Shown here: piece by piece, positions 53,996-63,840 of the stretch
Layout of the letters: the number at the start of each line of letters is the position of its first letter
Position numbering within the stretch: position 1 is the first letter of the stretch
Source of the DNA: an uncultured Tenacibaculum sp.
GTDB taxonomy: Bacteria > Bacteroidota > Bacteroidia > Flavobacteriales > Flavobacteriaceae
Assembly (NCBI RefSeq): GCF_947499065.1
Contig: NZ_CANMMT010000012.1
Coordinates: forward strand, 1-64,000
Length of the DNA stretch: 64,000 nt
Direction: 5' to 3'
Notes under the pieces: generated by a model
What the model was told of the DNA's origin: nothing
The model's database searches: none
What the model saw: only the letters and a program-made list of their open reading frames with translations
Position numbers and translations under genes: made by a program

Positions 53996-55978
53996 TTAAA
54001 TCACACGCTCATCTGCTTTATAGGCTCCACGACGATGTAATATCCATTGAGCTTCATCTAAAGGATTTACTCCTTTATATTCTCTAATCACTCCTTCTCC
54101 TTCTGGACAAGTATCGTAGCCATAAAATTGTAATCGTAACCTTAATTTACCCCCTGTTATAGCATTTAGTTTAATACTTAAATCTAAAGAAGCTGCTACT
54201 GGAATGGTTCCTTTTAAACTAAAAATATCGTCTTTAAACTCTGGAGAATCAAAAATAGCTCTTCGAGTACTTAATTCAGAAACTATTTTTCCTAATAAAG
54301 CTTCTTTTGCTTTGATTTCAAAACTTAAGATGGGTTCTAATAAATGAGTTCCTCCCGTCTGTAATCCTTTCATAATTCCCATAGGAGTTGCTAAATTAAA
54401 ATCACCCGGTCTTGAATGTACATTATGATCCTCTCCTTTTATCAAGGTAATTTTTACATCGGTTACCTCCCACCCCAATATTCCTTGTGCTAACGCTTTG
54501 GGTATTGTACGTTCTACTTCATTTTGATACTTAATATGTACATCGTTTTGTGATACAATAGAACTATAACTCACCCCTGAATTTAAAGGTGCTGGCTCAA
54601 TTAAAAAAGTCATGATTGCCCAACAAGGTTTTGGCATCCAATACCTAATATAACCTTCTGCTTTTGTACTAATTGTTTCTTTATATACTACTTGTGGCTC
54701 TGTAAAACTTGCTTTGATTAAAAACCTGTCTTTTAAAACATGCTCTAAAATTTCAATCTGCATTTGTCCCATTAACAACAACTGTAATTCTTTTTCTGCT
54801 TTAAACCATTTAAAATTTAAAGAAGGATCTTCTCTATCTATTTGTTGAAGTGCTTCAGCCAAACTATTATAATCGGCTTTATTTTCTGGAACTACTTGAA
54901 CACTTAGTACAGGAATATGTAATTGTGGAAGCTTAGGAATACCTTCTGGACTACCTAAAATATCTCCCGACTTAGTTCCTAAAACTCCAGTAATTACTCC
55001 TATATCTCCCGATTTTAAAACTACATTATCAATATACTTGGTGTGATGTAGTTGTTTGGTTTGATTGATTTTGGTTTCTAATTGCTGTGTATGGTTGTAA
55101 ATTGTTGTTTTTGAAGATAATTCTCCCGAAAAAACTTTTACATGTGCCATGGTACCATACACCTTATGATGTTCTAACTTAAAAACAAAGGCTGACAACT
55201 CTTCTTTTGCTACTACTTTTGAAGTAGGACAATAAGTTATAATTCCATCTAATAAATCAGTTACTCCTATGTTATTTTTGGCTATTCCTGTAAATACTGG
55301 AACTATTTTATGTTTTTTTGTTAGTTTAGAAATACTATTTAAATATTCTTCATCTGTTATAGCTTCTGAATTTAAAAAGCGTTCTAACAAATCCTCTTCT
55401 CCTTCTAAAATATGTTCTATCGATTTTTCTTTAACTGTTGTGTGAGCATCTGTATTAAAAACAGGAACGGTTGTAGCATTGGTTAGCCCATCGTTTTCTG
55501 AAGCATACAATACAACTGGTCTAATTTTTAAATCCTGCTCTAATTGCGCTAGGGTAGCTTCGGTATCTGCTCCTTGACGATCAATTTTATTAATAAAAAT
55601 AATAGTCGGTATTTTCAATTCTTGCAAAGAATCCCAAATGTTTAGTGTATGCGCTTGTACTCCTTCCACTGCCGATACTACTAGTACTGCGGCATCTACT
55701 ACACATAATGCTCGTTCTACTTCACTAGAAAAATCTACGTGGCCTGGTGTATCTATCAAATTAATTTTTGTTCCTTTCCACTCAAAAGAAGTCGTTGCTG
55801 CTTTTATAGAAATACCACGTTCTTTTTCAAGCTCTAAACTATCAGTACTTGTCGAACCTTTATCTACACTCCCTAAAGTTCTAATGGCTCCTGAATTATA
55901 TAAAAAATGTTCAGTAAGCGTTGTTTTTCCTGCATCTACATGAGCCAATATCCCTATATTGATTGTTGGTTTTGTCAT
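53996..55978 (-). CDS. TetM/OtrA-like ribosome-protection-type translational GTPase
   Basis: The protein has 660 residues. It has EF-G-type GTPase motifs AHVDAGKT (12-19), DTPGHVDF and NKIDRQGA, then EF-G domains II-V. Length and lack of the EF-G G' insert fit the TetM/TetO/TetQ ribosome protection group. The C-terminal loop (HNVHSRPGDFNLATPMGIMK) and tail (EAQWILHRRGAYK) differ from TetM's YSPVSTPADFR loop. It resembles the chromosomal TetM-like paralogues of unknown substrate, so tetracycline resistance cannot be assumed. It ends 15 bases before SigZ promoter 3 and has a TAAGTTTG -7 box candidate near 56049-56056. Confidence 0.85.
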   Translation of the reverse strand: MTKPTINIGILAHVDAGKTTLTEHFLYNSGAIRTLGSVDKGSTSTDSLELEKERGISIKAATTSFEWKGTKINLIDTPGHVDFSSEVERALCVVDAAVLVVSAVEGVQAHTLNIWDSLQELKIPTIIFINKIDRQGADTEATLAQLEQDLKIRPVVLYASENDGLTNATTVPVFNTDAHTTVKEKSIEHILEGEEDLLERFLNSEAITDEEYLNSISKLTKKHKIVPVFTGIAKNNIGVTDLLDGIITYCPTSKVVAKEELSAFVFKLEHHKVYGTMAHVKVFSGELSSKTTIYNHTQQLETKINQTKQLHHTKYIDNVVLKSGDIGVITGVLGTKSGDILGSPEGIPKLPQLHIPVLSVQVVPENKADYNSLAEALQQIDREDPSLNFKWFKAEKELQLLLMGQMQIEILEHVLKDRFLIKASFTEPQVVYKETISTKAEGYIRYWMPKPCWAIMTFLIEPAPLNSGVSYSSIVSQNDVHIKYQNEVERTIPKALAQGILGWEVTDVKITLIKGEDHNVHSRPGDFNLATPMGIMKGLQTGGTHLLEPILSFEIKAKEALLGKIVSELSTRRAIFDSPEFKDDIFSLKGTIPVAASLDLSIKLNAITGGKLRLRLQFYGYDTCPEGEGVIREYKGVNPLDEAQWILHRRGAYKADERVI

Positions 55979-56154
55979 TATTTGGAGTGTTTTATCAACC
56001 TTTTTAATTAAGTAGATTCACTTGAAGTAATTACTACTATCTACAGTACAAACTTACTATATTTAATACTTCTTTGTAATATTGAGTATCTTTTATTTTC
56101 TACTTATTTATTAGTCAATAGCTTCATTCATGTACTATGAATAATTCACAAAAA

Positions 56155-56185
56155 AATGCATAAAGAATTTACATCTTTATGCATT
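56155..56185 (-). terminator. Terminator of the PQQ-like propeller gene
   Basis: AATGCATAAAG and CTTTATGCATT form a perfect 11-bp stem with a 9-base loop, just past the stop codon at 56206. The T-run on the left is short. Confidence 0.7.
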
Positions 56186-56205
56186 ATAATTTCTTAGATA
56201 AGATA

Positions 56206-58125
56206 TTAGTTTAGCTTTTTTATGCTTATTGTTTTTTTAGTAAAGAAGAAGATTCTGTTTTCAATTTGGTCTATGATAAAATCATCTTGATCTTCGTTTA
56301 ACTTAGTTACTAGTTTTTCATCCCCACTATCAACAAACAATCGTATTATTTTTTTGGTATCATCCTTGTCATTAGCTACAGTTACCAATAAGCTATTGTT
56401 ATTCTCTTGTCCTTTTTTATAACGACTAAATATTTGCATTAAACTCGAATTGAAATCCATAGCGTTCAATTTCGTTAGTTTTGCTAAGGATCCTTCGTAA
56501 GATTGATACGTTCCATATATATCAGAAGCCATCGTACTCAAAAAACCTAGATCTTTAGTAACTAGTACATTTTTAAATGTTTGATTTAATTGACTTCCAA
56601 CAAAACCAATAGCTGCTGTATACACTCCTAGACCATCTTCTACTAGACCAAAAGCTTTTTCGAAAAATGATCTATGCTGATTTGATGGGTATTCTCTTTC
56701 GTAAATTAAGCTTCCTTTAAAATCAAACAAGTAAAACTTATTATCGCAATGCATAAAATATCCTTTTTCACGAATGTCTAAATCTGGAATTTGTTCTTTA
56801 AAATTAAACTTGAAAGACGGTTTTGGTAAAGAATCATTTATGTTGAACACATACAATTCGTTTTCGTTATACACAGGAAACTGTTGCTTTTTTTGATCGT
56901 ACCAAATTCTAAAGAAATGCTTTTTTAATCTTAAGTTTCTTACAATAAATCCTTCATCGTTCAAGGCGATTTCTTTATCCAAAGCTTTCCCAGTAGATAA
57001 ATCAATAATATTTGCTTTAGAAGGTGTTATGTATAATACTTTGTCTCCTTCATTAAATAAATGTATTGGATTTTCATTAGGCATTAGTGAAATTTTCACA
57101 GACTTTTTCCACTGCTTTTTTCCTTTTGTATTAATAAAATTCAATTCCTTTTCTTGAACAACTAAATACCCTTTTTCTATTGGAACTATCTTTCTTATTA
57201 AGGGTAATAGCTCAGGTTTTTCCCATTGCTTTTGGCCTAAACTATCTATTACATTAAATCCTTTAGATGTAATAACCACCATTTTTTCATTATCGACAAT
57301 TGTATTTTTTATGTTACCTACAACTTTTATAGGGGCTTCCCATACAGGTTCCATAGAATTGGTATGTTTAGCAAAAATTGCAGTTTCTTCGTTTAGCTTT
57401 TTTAAAGCTATCTTATCTGTAAATACAAAGACTACATCTTTTTCTCTATTCATCTCTATAGTATTCACATCCTTTTGGTGAAATACTATTTCTCCTGTAA
57501 GCTTATTTATTTTTAGGAGCTGTTTATTATGTAACCAAAAAATATCGCCATGCTTATCTAACATTATTTTTTCAGTATCAAGAAAAGCTTCTTTGACAGC
57601 CTTGAAAAAACCACTTTTAGTTAAATCATTTTCCCAAATAAGTTTTCCATTATCGTAATTATAAAGAGCTAAGACTACTTTTTTCTTTTTTAATCCATTG
57701 ACTAAAATAGCATCCTGCTCTGGTATTAATAATGTTTTATTTACTGCTTTAAATCCGTGTTTTTCCGAGTTAAAAAGTATTTTACCATTGATACTATTTA
57801 AGATAATTCTAGAAACACCTTTTGTTCCAAATGCATTGGATAATAGTTTAGAACTTATTAAAGGATCTTTTTCAAAAATAACGATAGGCGTAAAAGGAAT
57901 TTCTTTGTAGGAATCCATATCTACCTTCTTCAACTCCTTATTTTCCCATGCTACGGTTTTATTTTCTGGATTAACTGCTAAAACTTTTTTCTTTGTTTTT
58001 ACTATCAGCATCCCAGTATTAGAGTTAACTACTTTTCCTTTTATTTTAGCTTTCGTAGTTATTACCTCCTGTGCTATAGAAGATTGGATACTAAAAATAA
58101 ATAAGAGAATAATTACTTTTTTCAT
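56206..58125 (-). CDS. Secreted PQQ-like beta-propeller protein, function unknown
   Basis: The protein has 639 residues with a signal peptide (1-18, SIAQ). Repeated blades of the type LYNYDGKLIWENDL, INKLTGEIVFHQKD and DSLGQKQWEKPEL are the W-rich PQQ/quinoprotein-like beta-propeller pattern (BamB-like). No lipobox or sorting domain is present, so it is probably periplasmic. It stands alone, with 170-bp intergenic DNA on its upstream side and a hairpin after it. No substrate or partner can be named. Confidence 0.75.
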   Translation of the reverse strand: MKKVIILLFIFSIQSSIAQEVITTKAKIKGKVVNSNTGMLIVKTKKKVLAVNPENKTVAWENKELKKVDMDSYKEIPFTPIVIFEKDPLISSKLLSNAFGTKGVSRIILNSINGKILFNSEKHGFKAVNKTLLIPEQDAILVNGLKKKKVVLALYNYDNGKLIWENDLTKSGFFKAVKEAFLDTEKIMLDKHGDIFWLHNKQLLKINKLTGEIVFHQKDVNTIEMNREKDVVFVFTDKIALKKLNEETAIFAKHTNSMEPVWEAPIKVVGNIKNTIVDNEKMVVITSKGFNVIDSLGQKQWEKPELLPLIRKIVPIEKGYLVVQEKELNFINTKGKKQWKKSVKISLMPNENPIHLFNEGDKVLYITPSKANIIDLSTGKALDKEIALNDEGFIVRNLRLKKHFFRIWYDQKKQQFPVYNENELYVFNINDSLPKPSFKFNFKEQIPDLDIREKGYFMHCDNKFYLFDFKGSLIYEREYPSNQHRSFFEKAFGLVEDGLGVYTAAIGFVGSQLNQTFKNVLVTKDLGFLSTMASDIYGTYQSYEGSLAKLTKLNAMDFNSSLMQIFSRYKKGQENNNSLLVTVANDKDDTKKIIRLFVDSGDEKLVTKLNEDQDDFIIDQIENRIFFFTKKTISIKKLN

Positions 58126-58296
58126 ATTATATAAACTGAATATTTTGTGCTGTTAAACTGCCAACTACTACTAACTGCACCTTAAAAATACATATAATTA
58201 GCAGTTAACAACACTTTTATAATTAATGAAACTAAAAAAATTAATTGTTGCTATAGAACTTTATAAAACCCTATACTTATATTTCTTTTAAAGCTT

Positions 58297-59502
58297 TTAA
58301 AGTTCTATTGTCTTATTTAAGAACTGTAGTTTCTCTACACTTCTTAAGGTATTTTTACCATCTCTTGATGATATTTTATCAATTACTGTAATTTCTCCAT
58401 CTTCATCAATTACCTCATAATCTTCATAATTACCTGAAAATAGAACTGTATTAATACCTTTATTACCTATGATATCATTATCTAATTCATTTACCACAAC
58501 ATTAATGTTATTATCACCTAATAGCGTAATATCTTTCAAATACTGTGAATGGTGTGTATAAGGTATTTCTTCATTAAATTTTAGAGAAAAGTCTCCTTTA
58601 AACCCCTTGTCTATTCTTGCATTATAGGTTAAATATGGATGGAAGAAGCTATTTTTCATCAATTCATAGGCTACAGGGTCTTTCTCTTTTAAATCCTTTC
58701 TTACTTTTGGAGCATAGAATCCCCACATTCCTCCTTCTCTTTTCTTAAACGCTCCCCATAAACCATAATAAGTATCAATTACTGATGCTAAATACTCTTG
58801 CGACAAACTATTCTCTGCACTAATTTCTTCTAACCATCCTTTCATTCTTTCGTCATTTGCCCATAGTTTTTTCTCTAATCCATTTACTTGAGCAGCTCTA
58901 ATTTCCTTTTGAAATTCTGGTGCAGCACCTGGCAATGTATTATTCTTTCCGTCTACTCCAATTCCATTATCATGTACAAAGTGTAATATCTCTTCGTAAG
59001 CAGCATCTCTGTGCTTATAATTCTGATTTATATACCATGGATGTCCTTCTACTTGAATTTCGTTTTTATACAATGGTTGCGCATTTACTTTTACATCATT
59101 TGTTCCATCATCTTGTCCATTCATTAAAGCTAATACGGCATTATTTTCAGTCATCTTATTAGCAATTTCACCTTTATTTTCTCCAAATTTAGAACCCGGA
59201 TAATCTTTTAAATAATGTTCTAAAATACTTCTACATCTCACCGCTTGCTCATCGGTTACATCATCTTGAATTACAATATGAATTGGTTTTCCGTTAGGTG
59301 CCATTACTTTGGTATATCTGTCAAAGTGTTTTTGATAAGCTTTCCCTAAACTACTAGGAACTGCTTCTATACCTAACTCAGTATTAAAAACTCTTTTTAT
59401 CGGTTCGTTTTTCGATACTTCTTTTTCCTTATTAATCGCACAACTTTGTATCAATATTACTGCGAACAATAATAACTGACTTATTTTTATTGAATTTTTC
59501 AT
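58297..59502 (-). CDS. Lipoprotein with EExxHF motif and serralysin-like C-terminal segment
   Basis: The protein has 401 residues with a lipobox (LIQSC, Cys21). Residues 170-178 read EEILHFVHD, preceded by a conserved charged helix, and may be a variant metallopeptidase-type zinc site. The C-terminus (FSGNYEDYEVIDEDGEITVI, then SRDGKNTLRSVEKLQF) strongly resembles the segment after RTX repeats in serralysin-type and bacterial hemolysin-like proteins, which is unusual on a lipoprotein. A preceding NELDNDIIGNKGINTVLF looks like a single residual RTX turn. It is the last gene of the TonB/DUF4249 operon. Confidence 0.72.
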   Translation of the reverse strand: MKNSIKISQLLLFAVILIQSCAINKEKEVSKNEPIKRVFNTELGIEAVPSSLGKAYQKHFDRYTKVMAPNGKPIHIVIQDDVTDEQAVRCRSILEHYLKDYPGSKFGENKGEIANKMTENNAVLALMNGQDDGTNDVKVNAQPLYKNEIQVEGHPWYINQNYKHRDAAYEEILHFVHDNGIGVDGKNNTLPGAAPEFQKEIRAAQVNGLEKKLWANDERMKGWLEEISAENSLSQEYLASVIDTYYGLWGAFKKREGGMWGFYAPKVRKDLKEKDPVAYELMKNSFFHPYLTYNARIDKGFKGDFSLKFNEEIPYTHHSQYLKDITLLGDNNINVVVNELDNDIIGNKGINTVLFSGNYEDYEVIDEDGEITVIDKISSRDGKNTLRSVEKLQFLNKTIEL

Positions 59503-59509
59503 TACTATT

Positions 59510-60334
59510 TTATTGTATTACATAATTTACTTTTACTACCTCTCCTAATCTAAAATATCCTAGTACTTCCTCATTTGGATCGGTTACACTTTTACAATTT
59601 CCTTTTAACTGTGCTGGTGTAGATGTAAATGGTCCTCCAGAACTAGACTGCTGTACTAAGAGATTTATATAATTATAGTACTGCTTAGATATTCCGTATA
59701 AACTTATATTCAAGGTACTTCCAACCTCAAAATCTTTATTCTCATATTCCATAAAGTTTTGATTTCCATTTGTAAAGCTATCGCTAATAGGATCCAGTAC
59801 TGGTACAGGCTCATTAGCAGTTAAAAATTCTCCCAAATAATGATTCTCTTCATTTTCAGGATCATCAAAATAGATAGTTACTTCTTTATCTGTGGTACTA
59901 TCTCCCTTGTCTGTTGTCTGTTCTACTTTTTTAATATCAACAACTGACATTAACTTTTCTGTAGCTTCATAATTCTTAGAATTATAGATGATTTCTAATT
60001 TATAAGTATCATTAACTACTGGTACAAAAGAATTGGTAGTGTACCTTCCATTTCCTTGATCGCTAAATACAAACTCAGCATTACTGTTGGTATTAATTAC
60101 TTTTACCTGAGCTCCTGTTGCTGGTACATCCTTATTTGTATCAAAAAAGGCTGTTGATGTTCTTAATATTATGGTTTGACTTCCTCCTGTAGTTCCTTTA
60201 GTCCAATTTATAGAAGCTTCTACCACTAATCTTGGTCCTGCATTGGGTACTGTAACGTTTATAACTTCAGTACAGGATACATGAAAGCATATTAGAACTA
60301 GAAACATGCTTATTTGCTTATATATTTTTTTCAT
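59510..60334 (-). CDS. DUF4249 lipoprotein
   Basis: The protein has 274 residues with a lipobox (FHVSC, Cys21). The beginning (CTEVINVTVPNAGPRLVVEA) and the beta-rich body with VPATGAQVKV and the GYFRLGEVVKV end fit DUF4249. Such proteins are usually paired with TonB-dependent receptors in Bacteroidota and probably act as surface substrate-binding partners in place of SusD. The gene starts five bases after the receptor gene's stop and ends seven bases before the next lipoprotein. Confidence 0.87.
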   Translation of the reverse strand: MKKIYKQISMFLVLICFHVSCTEVINVTVPNAGPRLVVEASINWTKGTTGGSQTIILRTSTAFFDTNKDVPATGAQVKVINTNSNAEFVFSDQGNGRYTTNSFVPVVNDTYKLEIIYNSKNYEATEKLMSVVDIKKVEQTTDKGDSTTDKEVTIYFDDPENEENHYLGEFLTANEPVPVLDPISDSFTNGNQNFMEYENKDFEVGSTLNISLYGISKQYYNYINLLVQQSSSGGPFTSTPAQLKGNCKSVTDPNEEVLGYFRLGEVVKVNYVIQ

Positions 60335-60338
60335 TTTC

Positions 60339-62717
60339 TTAAAATTTAAAGTTATAACTCACCGCTGGCATGATTCCGAAAATAGAAGTTCGAGTTGCCT
60401 CATTTGCTCCTGTATCTAAGTTTTGACCAAAAGCTATTGATGCTGCATTTTTACGATTGTACACATTGTAAATTCCGAATACCCATTCTCCTTTCCATCG
60501 TCTATTTTTATTTTTTCTAGGCGTTAATGTTGCTGAAATATCTAATCTATGGTAAGCGGGTAATCTGCTCGCATTTCTAGTTGAATAGGTTGCTGTTGAA
60601 ATTCCATTATAAATGAATTGTCCGTTAGGATAGGTTACAGGACGCCCTGTTTGGAAAGCAAAATTAGCCCCGAAGCTCCATTTATCATTAAGCTTATAGT
60701 TTCCTGTTATTGATACATCATGCGTTCTATCGTAAGCAGTGTTATACCAATTTCCATTATTAATTCCTAAGCCTCCAGCTTTTCCTCCTGCTGTTTTTTG
60801 TTCTGCTTTTGACAGTGTATAGGCTACCCAACCTGTAAAGTTTCCTTTGTTTTTTCTGAACAATAATTCCAAACCATACGATCTAGATTTACCTGTTAAT
60901 ATTTCTGTTTCTATATTGTTTTGAGCAATTAAATCTGCTCCATTGATATAGTCTACTCTGTTTTTTACTGTTTTATAATAAGCCTCAGCTTCTAGTGAAT
61001 ATTCATTGTCATTTATATTTCTAAAGTACCCTACTGCGTATTGATCGGCCAATTGTGGTTTTAGGAACTTTCCACTTGGTGCCCAAACATCTAACGGAGT
61101 AGCTGATGTTGTGTTAGATATTAAATGTAAATACTGTGCTGTTTTATTATAACTCGCTTTTACCGACGATTTTTCATTTAATTTATACGACAATGCTAAC
61201 CTAGGTTCAAAGTTTCCAAACGATTCAATTACTTGACCTTTTTTATAAGCAGTTTCTCCTATACTATTGGCTCTTTCATAAATTCCTAAGGCTTGATTAT
61301 AAACTACTGGTGTATTGTTTGCATATTCACGTAAAGTTTGATCTCCTAATCTCATAAAATTACTGTATCGTATTCCATATTGAGCAGTTAACTTATCCGA
61401 AATCTTATGTTCTAAGCTCGCGTAAGCACCCGTTTCTAAAGCAAACTTATTGTCTAATTTTCGTGGGTTTACTCCTGATGACGGTGTTAATGGATTCAAT
61501 CGTCCTGGGTTGAAATCATAGTAAATACCACTGACACCAAACTTGAATTTATAGTTATTGTTCAAATAATATCCTACATCATACTTTAAATTGTAATTTT
61601 TAATGTCCGATTTCCAATCTATTCCCGATGCGTTTATTTGTAAGTTGTAGTTGTACTTACTATAGATTAATGATAGGTTAGAAAATAGCTTATCGTTAAA
61701 TAAATGATTCCAACGTAAGTTTCCAGTTAAATTTCCATAAGAGTTTTTAAAAGAGCTTCCGAAACCAATATCATCATTTCCAAAATACCCTGATAAATAC
61801 AGCTTGTTATTATCGTTAATCTTATAATTTGTTTTAAAATTAATATCGTAAAACTTAGTAGTATTGTTTTTAAACTCTTCAGAAAGCTTTAAAAACAAGT
61901 GGGCATATGATCCTCTACCCGATATTAAGAACGATCCTCTATCTTTAAAAGTAGGTCCTTCAACAGTTAATCTACTCGATATAAAACCGATTCCCCCAGA
62001 TAGTTTTATATTCTTACTATTCCCATCTTTCTGATGTATGTCTAACACAGAAGATACTCTTCCTCCAAATCGAGCAGGAATTCCTCCTTTGTATAACTTG
62101 ATATCTTTTACAGCATCGGCATTAAAAACTGAAAAGAACCCAAATAAATGCGATGAGTTATAAATGATTGCTTCATCTAACAATACCAAATTTTGATCTT
62201 CAGCTCCTCCTCTTACATTAAAACCAGAAGCTCCTTCTCCCGAATTGGTTACTCCTGGTAATAACTGTATGGATTTAATTACGTCTACTTCTCCTAATAC
62301 AGCTGGTATTTTTTTAATGGCTTTTGCCGATAGTTTCGCCACGCTCATTTGTGGTGTTCTTAAATTAACGCGTTTTGTTTCTCCTGAGTTGATAACAACT
62401 TCATCTAATTGTCCTGCATCTTCTTCTAGTTCTGTATTGAATTTAATATTCTGATTCAATACTATTTTTTTAGAGACTGTTTTATATCCTAAATAAGATA
62501 CTTCTAATACATAGGTTCCTTTGGGAGCTGTTATCGAGTAAAACCCATACTCATTGGTTATGGTTCCTATACTAGTTCCTTGTAATAATACGGTTGCCCC
62601 TAATAGTGTTTCTCCATTTGCATGATCTTTAAGAGTACCGCTTACGGTAAACTTTTCTTGAGCATATCCCACCGACAAATAAAGAAGGATTATTAAGTTT
62701 AAAAAAGTGTGTTTCAT
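60339..62717 (-). CDS. TonB-dependent receptor with carboxypeptidase-regulatory-like domain
   Basis: The protein has 792 residues: a signal peptide (1-19, GYAQ), a CarboxypepD_reg-like beta-sandwich (about 22-110: TVSGTLKDHANGETLLGATV), a plug (GEVDVIKSIQLLPGVTNSGE, FNVRGGAEDQNLVLLD) and an outer-membrane barrel ending in aromatic SYNFKF. There is no STN domain, so unlike the receptor at 46176 it does not signal through a FecR. The substrate is unknown. DUF4249 follows directly. A palindrome and direct repeat lie between it and the AraC-type regulator. Confidence 0.93.
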   Translation of the reverse strand: MKHTFLNLIILLYLSVGYAQEKFTVSGTLKDHANGETLLGATVLLQGTSIGTITNEYGFYSITAPKGTYVLEVSYLGYKTVSKKIVLNQNIKFNTELEEDAGQLDEVVINSGETKRVNLRTPQMSVAKLSAKAIKKIPAVLGEVDVIKSIQLLPGVTNSGEGASGFNVRGGAEDQNLVLLDEAIIYNSSHLFGFFSVFNADAVKDIKLYKGGIPARFGGRVSSVLDIHQKDGNSKNIKLSGGIGFISSRLTVEGPTFKDRGSFLISGRGSYAHLFLKLSEEFKNNTTKFYDINFKTNYKINDNNKLYLSGYFGNDDIGFGSSFKNSYGNLTGNLRWNHLFNDKLFSNLSLIYSKYNYNLQINASGIDWKSDIKNYNLKYDVGYYLNNNYKFKFGVSGIYYDFNPGRLNPLTPSSGVNPRKLDNKFALETGAYASLEHKISDKLTAQYGIRYSNFMRLGDQTLREYANNTPVVYNQALGIYERANSIGETAYKKGQVIESFGNFEPRLALSYKLNEKSSVKASYNKTAQYLHLISNTTSATPLDVWAPSGKFLKPQLADQYAVGYFRNINDNEYSLEAEAYYKTVKNRVDYINGADLIAQNNIETEILTGKSRSYGLELLFRKNKGNFTGWVAYTLSKAEQKTAGGKAGGLGINNGNWYNTAYDRTHDVSITGNYKLNDKWSFGANFAFQTGRPVTYPNGQFIYNGISTATYSTRNASRLPAYHRLDISATLTPRKNKNRRWKGEWVFGIYNVYNRKNAASIAFGQNLDTGANEATRTSIFGIMPAVSYNFKF

Positions 62718-62777
62718 GTACGTTCATTTTATTTTGCAAAAGAACGCAGTGATGTCTTAATATATTCTTAAAACGGG

Positions 62778-62809
62778 GTTCGTATGAGTTCGTTTAAGCT
62801 TAATCGAAC
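62778..62809. promoter_or_regulatory. Direct repeat and palindrome upstream of the TonB operon
   Basis: GTTCGT occurs at 62778 and 62788, a 10-bp pitch. From 62788 to 62809 the sequence is a near-perfect palindrome with arms GTTCG/CGAAC around TTAAGCTTAA. Part lies in the end of the AraC gene. It fits a site for the neighbouring AraC-type regulator. Confidence 0.45.
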
Positions 62810-63840
62810 TCTTTTAATGCTTGTTCGTACTGCTTAGGAGTCATGCCTTCCACGGCTTTAAAAGCACTATAAAAGGTTGACTTTGAAGAGAATCCAACCT
62901 CTTGAGCTAACCCAAAAACCGATAATTGCTTTGACTTGGTAGATTTCATGCTTTTTTTGAACTCTTCTACTCTAAAACGGTTTATAAAGTGATAAAATGT
63001 AGTTTTTGAATGCAATTTGATGAGTGCAGAAATTCTATTTTCCTTCATTTCTAAACTCAATGCCAAATCTCTTAAAGTAATATTTTGCTTAGCATACAAT
63101 CTTTTTTCTTGGATAGTATCTTTTAAATAATCGTATTCCTTTTGACTTTCAACTAAAGTATCTTCTTGTTTAATCTCTTTTACTTTATCCTTGGTAATAT
63201 CTACAACATCATTAAGTATTTCTGGTTGAGAAAAACCATTGTATCCAATCCAATATACCATAGCAAATATGATAATTGAAGGAATGCTATTATTTATTGG
63301 AATTAAGTTTTCTAAAATAAAAGTAGCATGCAACAATAGTATAAAGTAGATTAAACTCTTTAACCATGTAAGTGTTTTTTGTTCAATATTAGAATAATAA
63401 TTATTTACCTTTTTCTTATGATCTTTCAATATCTTAAATACGTAGATTACCAATGCTAAATTGAATACATAAAAGATTTTAAATACTTCCATTTCATTAT
63501 TCTCTTTATCATAATTTCCGAAGAGCAATAATACATTCATTAAAATACCAGGAACAAATAAAAGCCAATACCATTTTTTAAATGGCTTATTAACGGTTTT
63601 TATTAAATAGAAGAATAAAAAAACTAAAATGAATAGCACCACTTCAAAAGTAGTTTCTATCTTGCTCAAGAAATTATCACCTTCAATTTCTGACAATTGC
63701 ATATAAGATAAACTCCATAAAAACAAACCAAGAAAAATATTTCCTTTTTTATTTTTAAAATGTGCAGATAAAAATAGCAGCCCTATCATAAAAGATGCTC
63801 CTATAGTTATTGTATTTAGTAGTGTGTTAAAACTTCCCAT
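62800..63840 (-). CDS. Membrane-bound AraC-family regulator
   Basis: The protein has 346 residues. About seven membrane helices cover residues 5-210. A short linker leads to a C-terminal AraC HTH pair (about 245-346: ITLRDLALSLEMKENRISAL and GLAQEVGFSSKSTFYSAFKA, then GMTPKQYEQ). This is the common flavobacterial type with a multi-pass sensor part. It lies 82 bases upstream of the TonB receptor gene on the same strand, with a candidate binding site in the gap. It probably controls the TonB/DUF4249 operon. 160 bases upstream to the window edge hold no gene. Confidence 0.9.
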   Translation of the reverse strand: MGSFNTLLNTITIGASFMIGLLFLSAHFKNKKGNIFLGLFLWSLSYMQLSEIEGDNFLSKIETTFEVVLFILVFLFFYLIKTVNKPFKKWYWLLFVPGILMNVLLLFGNYDKENNEMEVFKIFYVFNLALVIYVFKILKDHKKKVNNYYSNIEQKTLTWLKSLIYFILLLHATFILENLIPINNSIPSIIIFAMVYWIGYNGFSQPEILNDVVDITKDKVKEIKQEDTLVESQKEYDYLKDTIQEKRLYAKQNITLRDLALSLEMKENRISALIKLHSKTTFYHFINRFRVEEFKKSMKSTKSKQLSVFGLAQEVGFSSKSTFYSAFKAVEGMTPKQYEQALKEFD

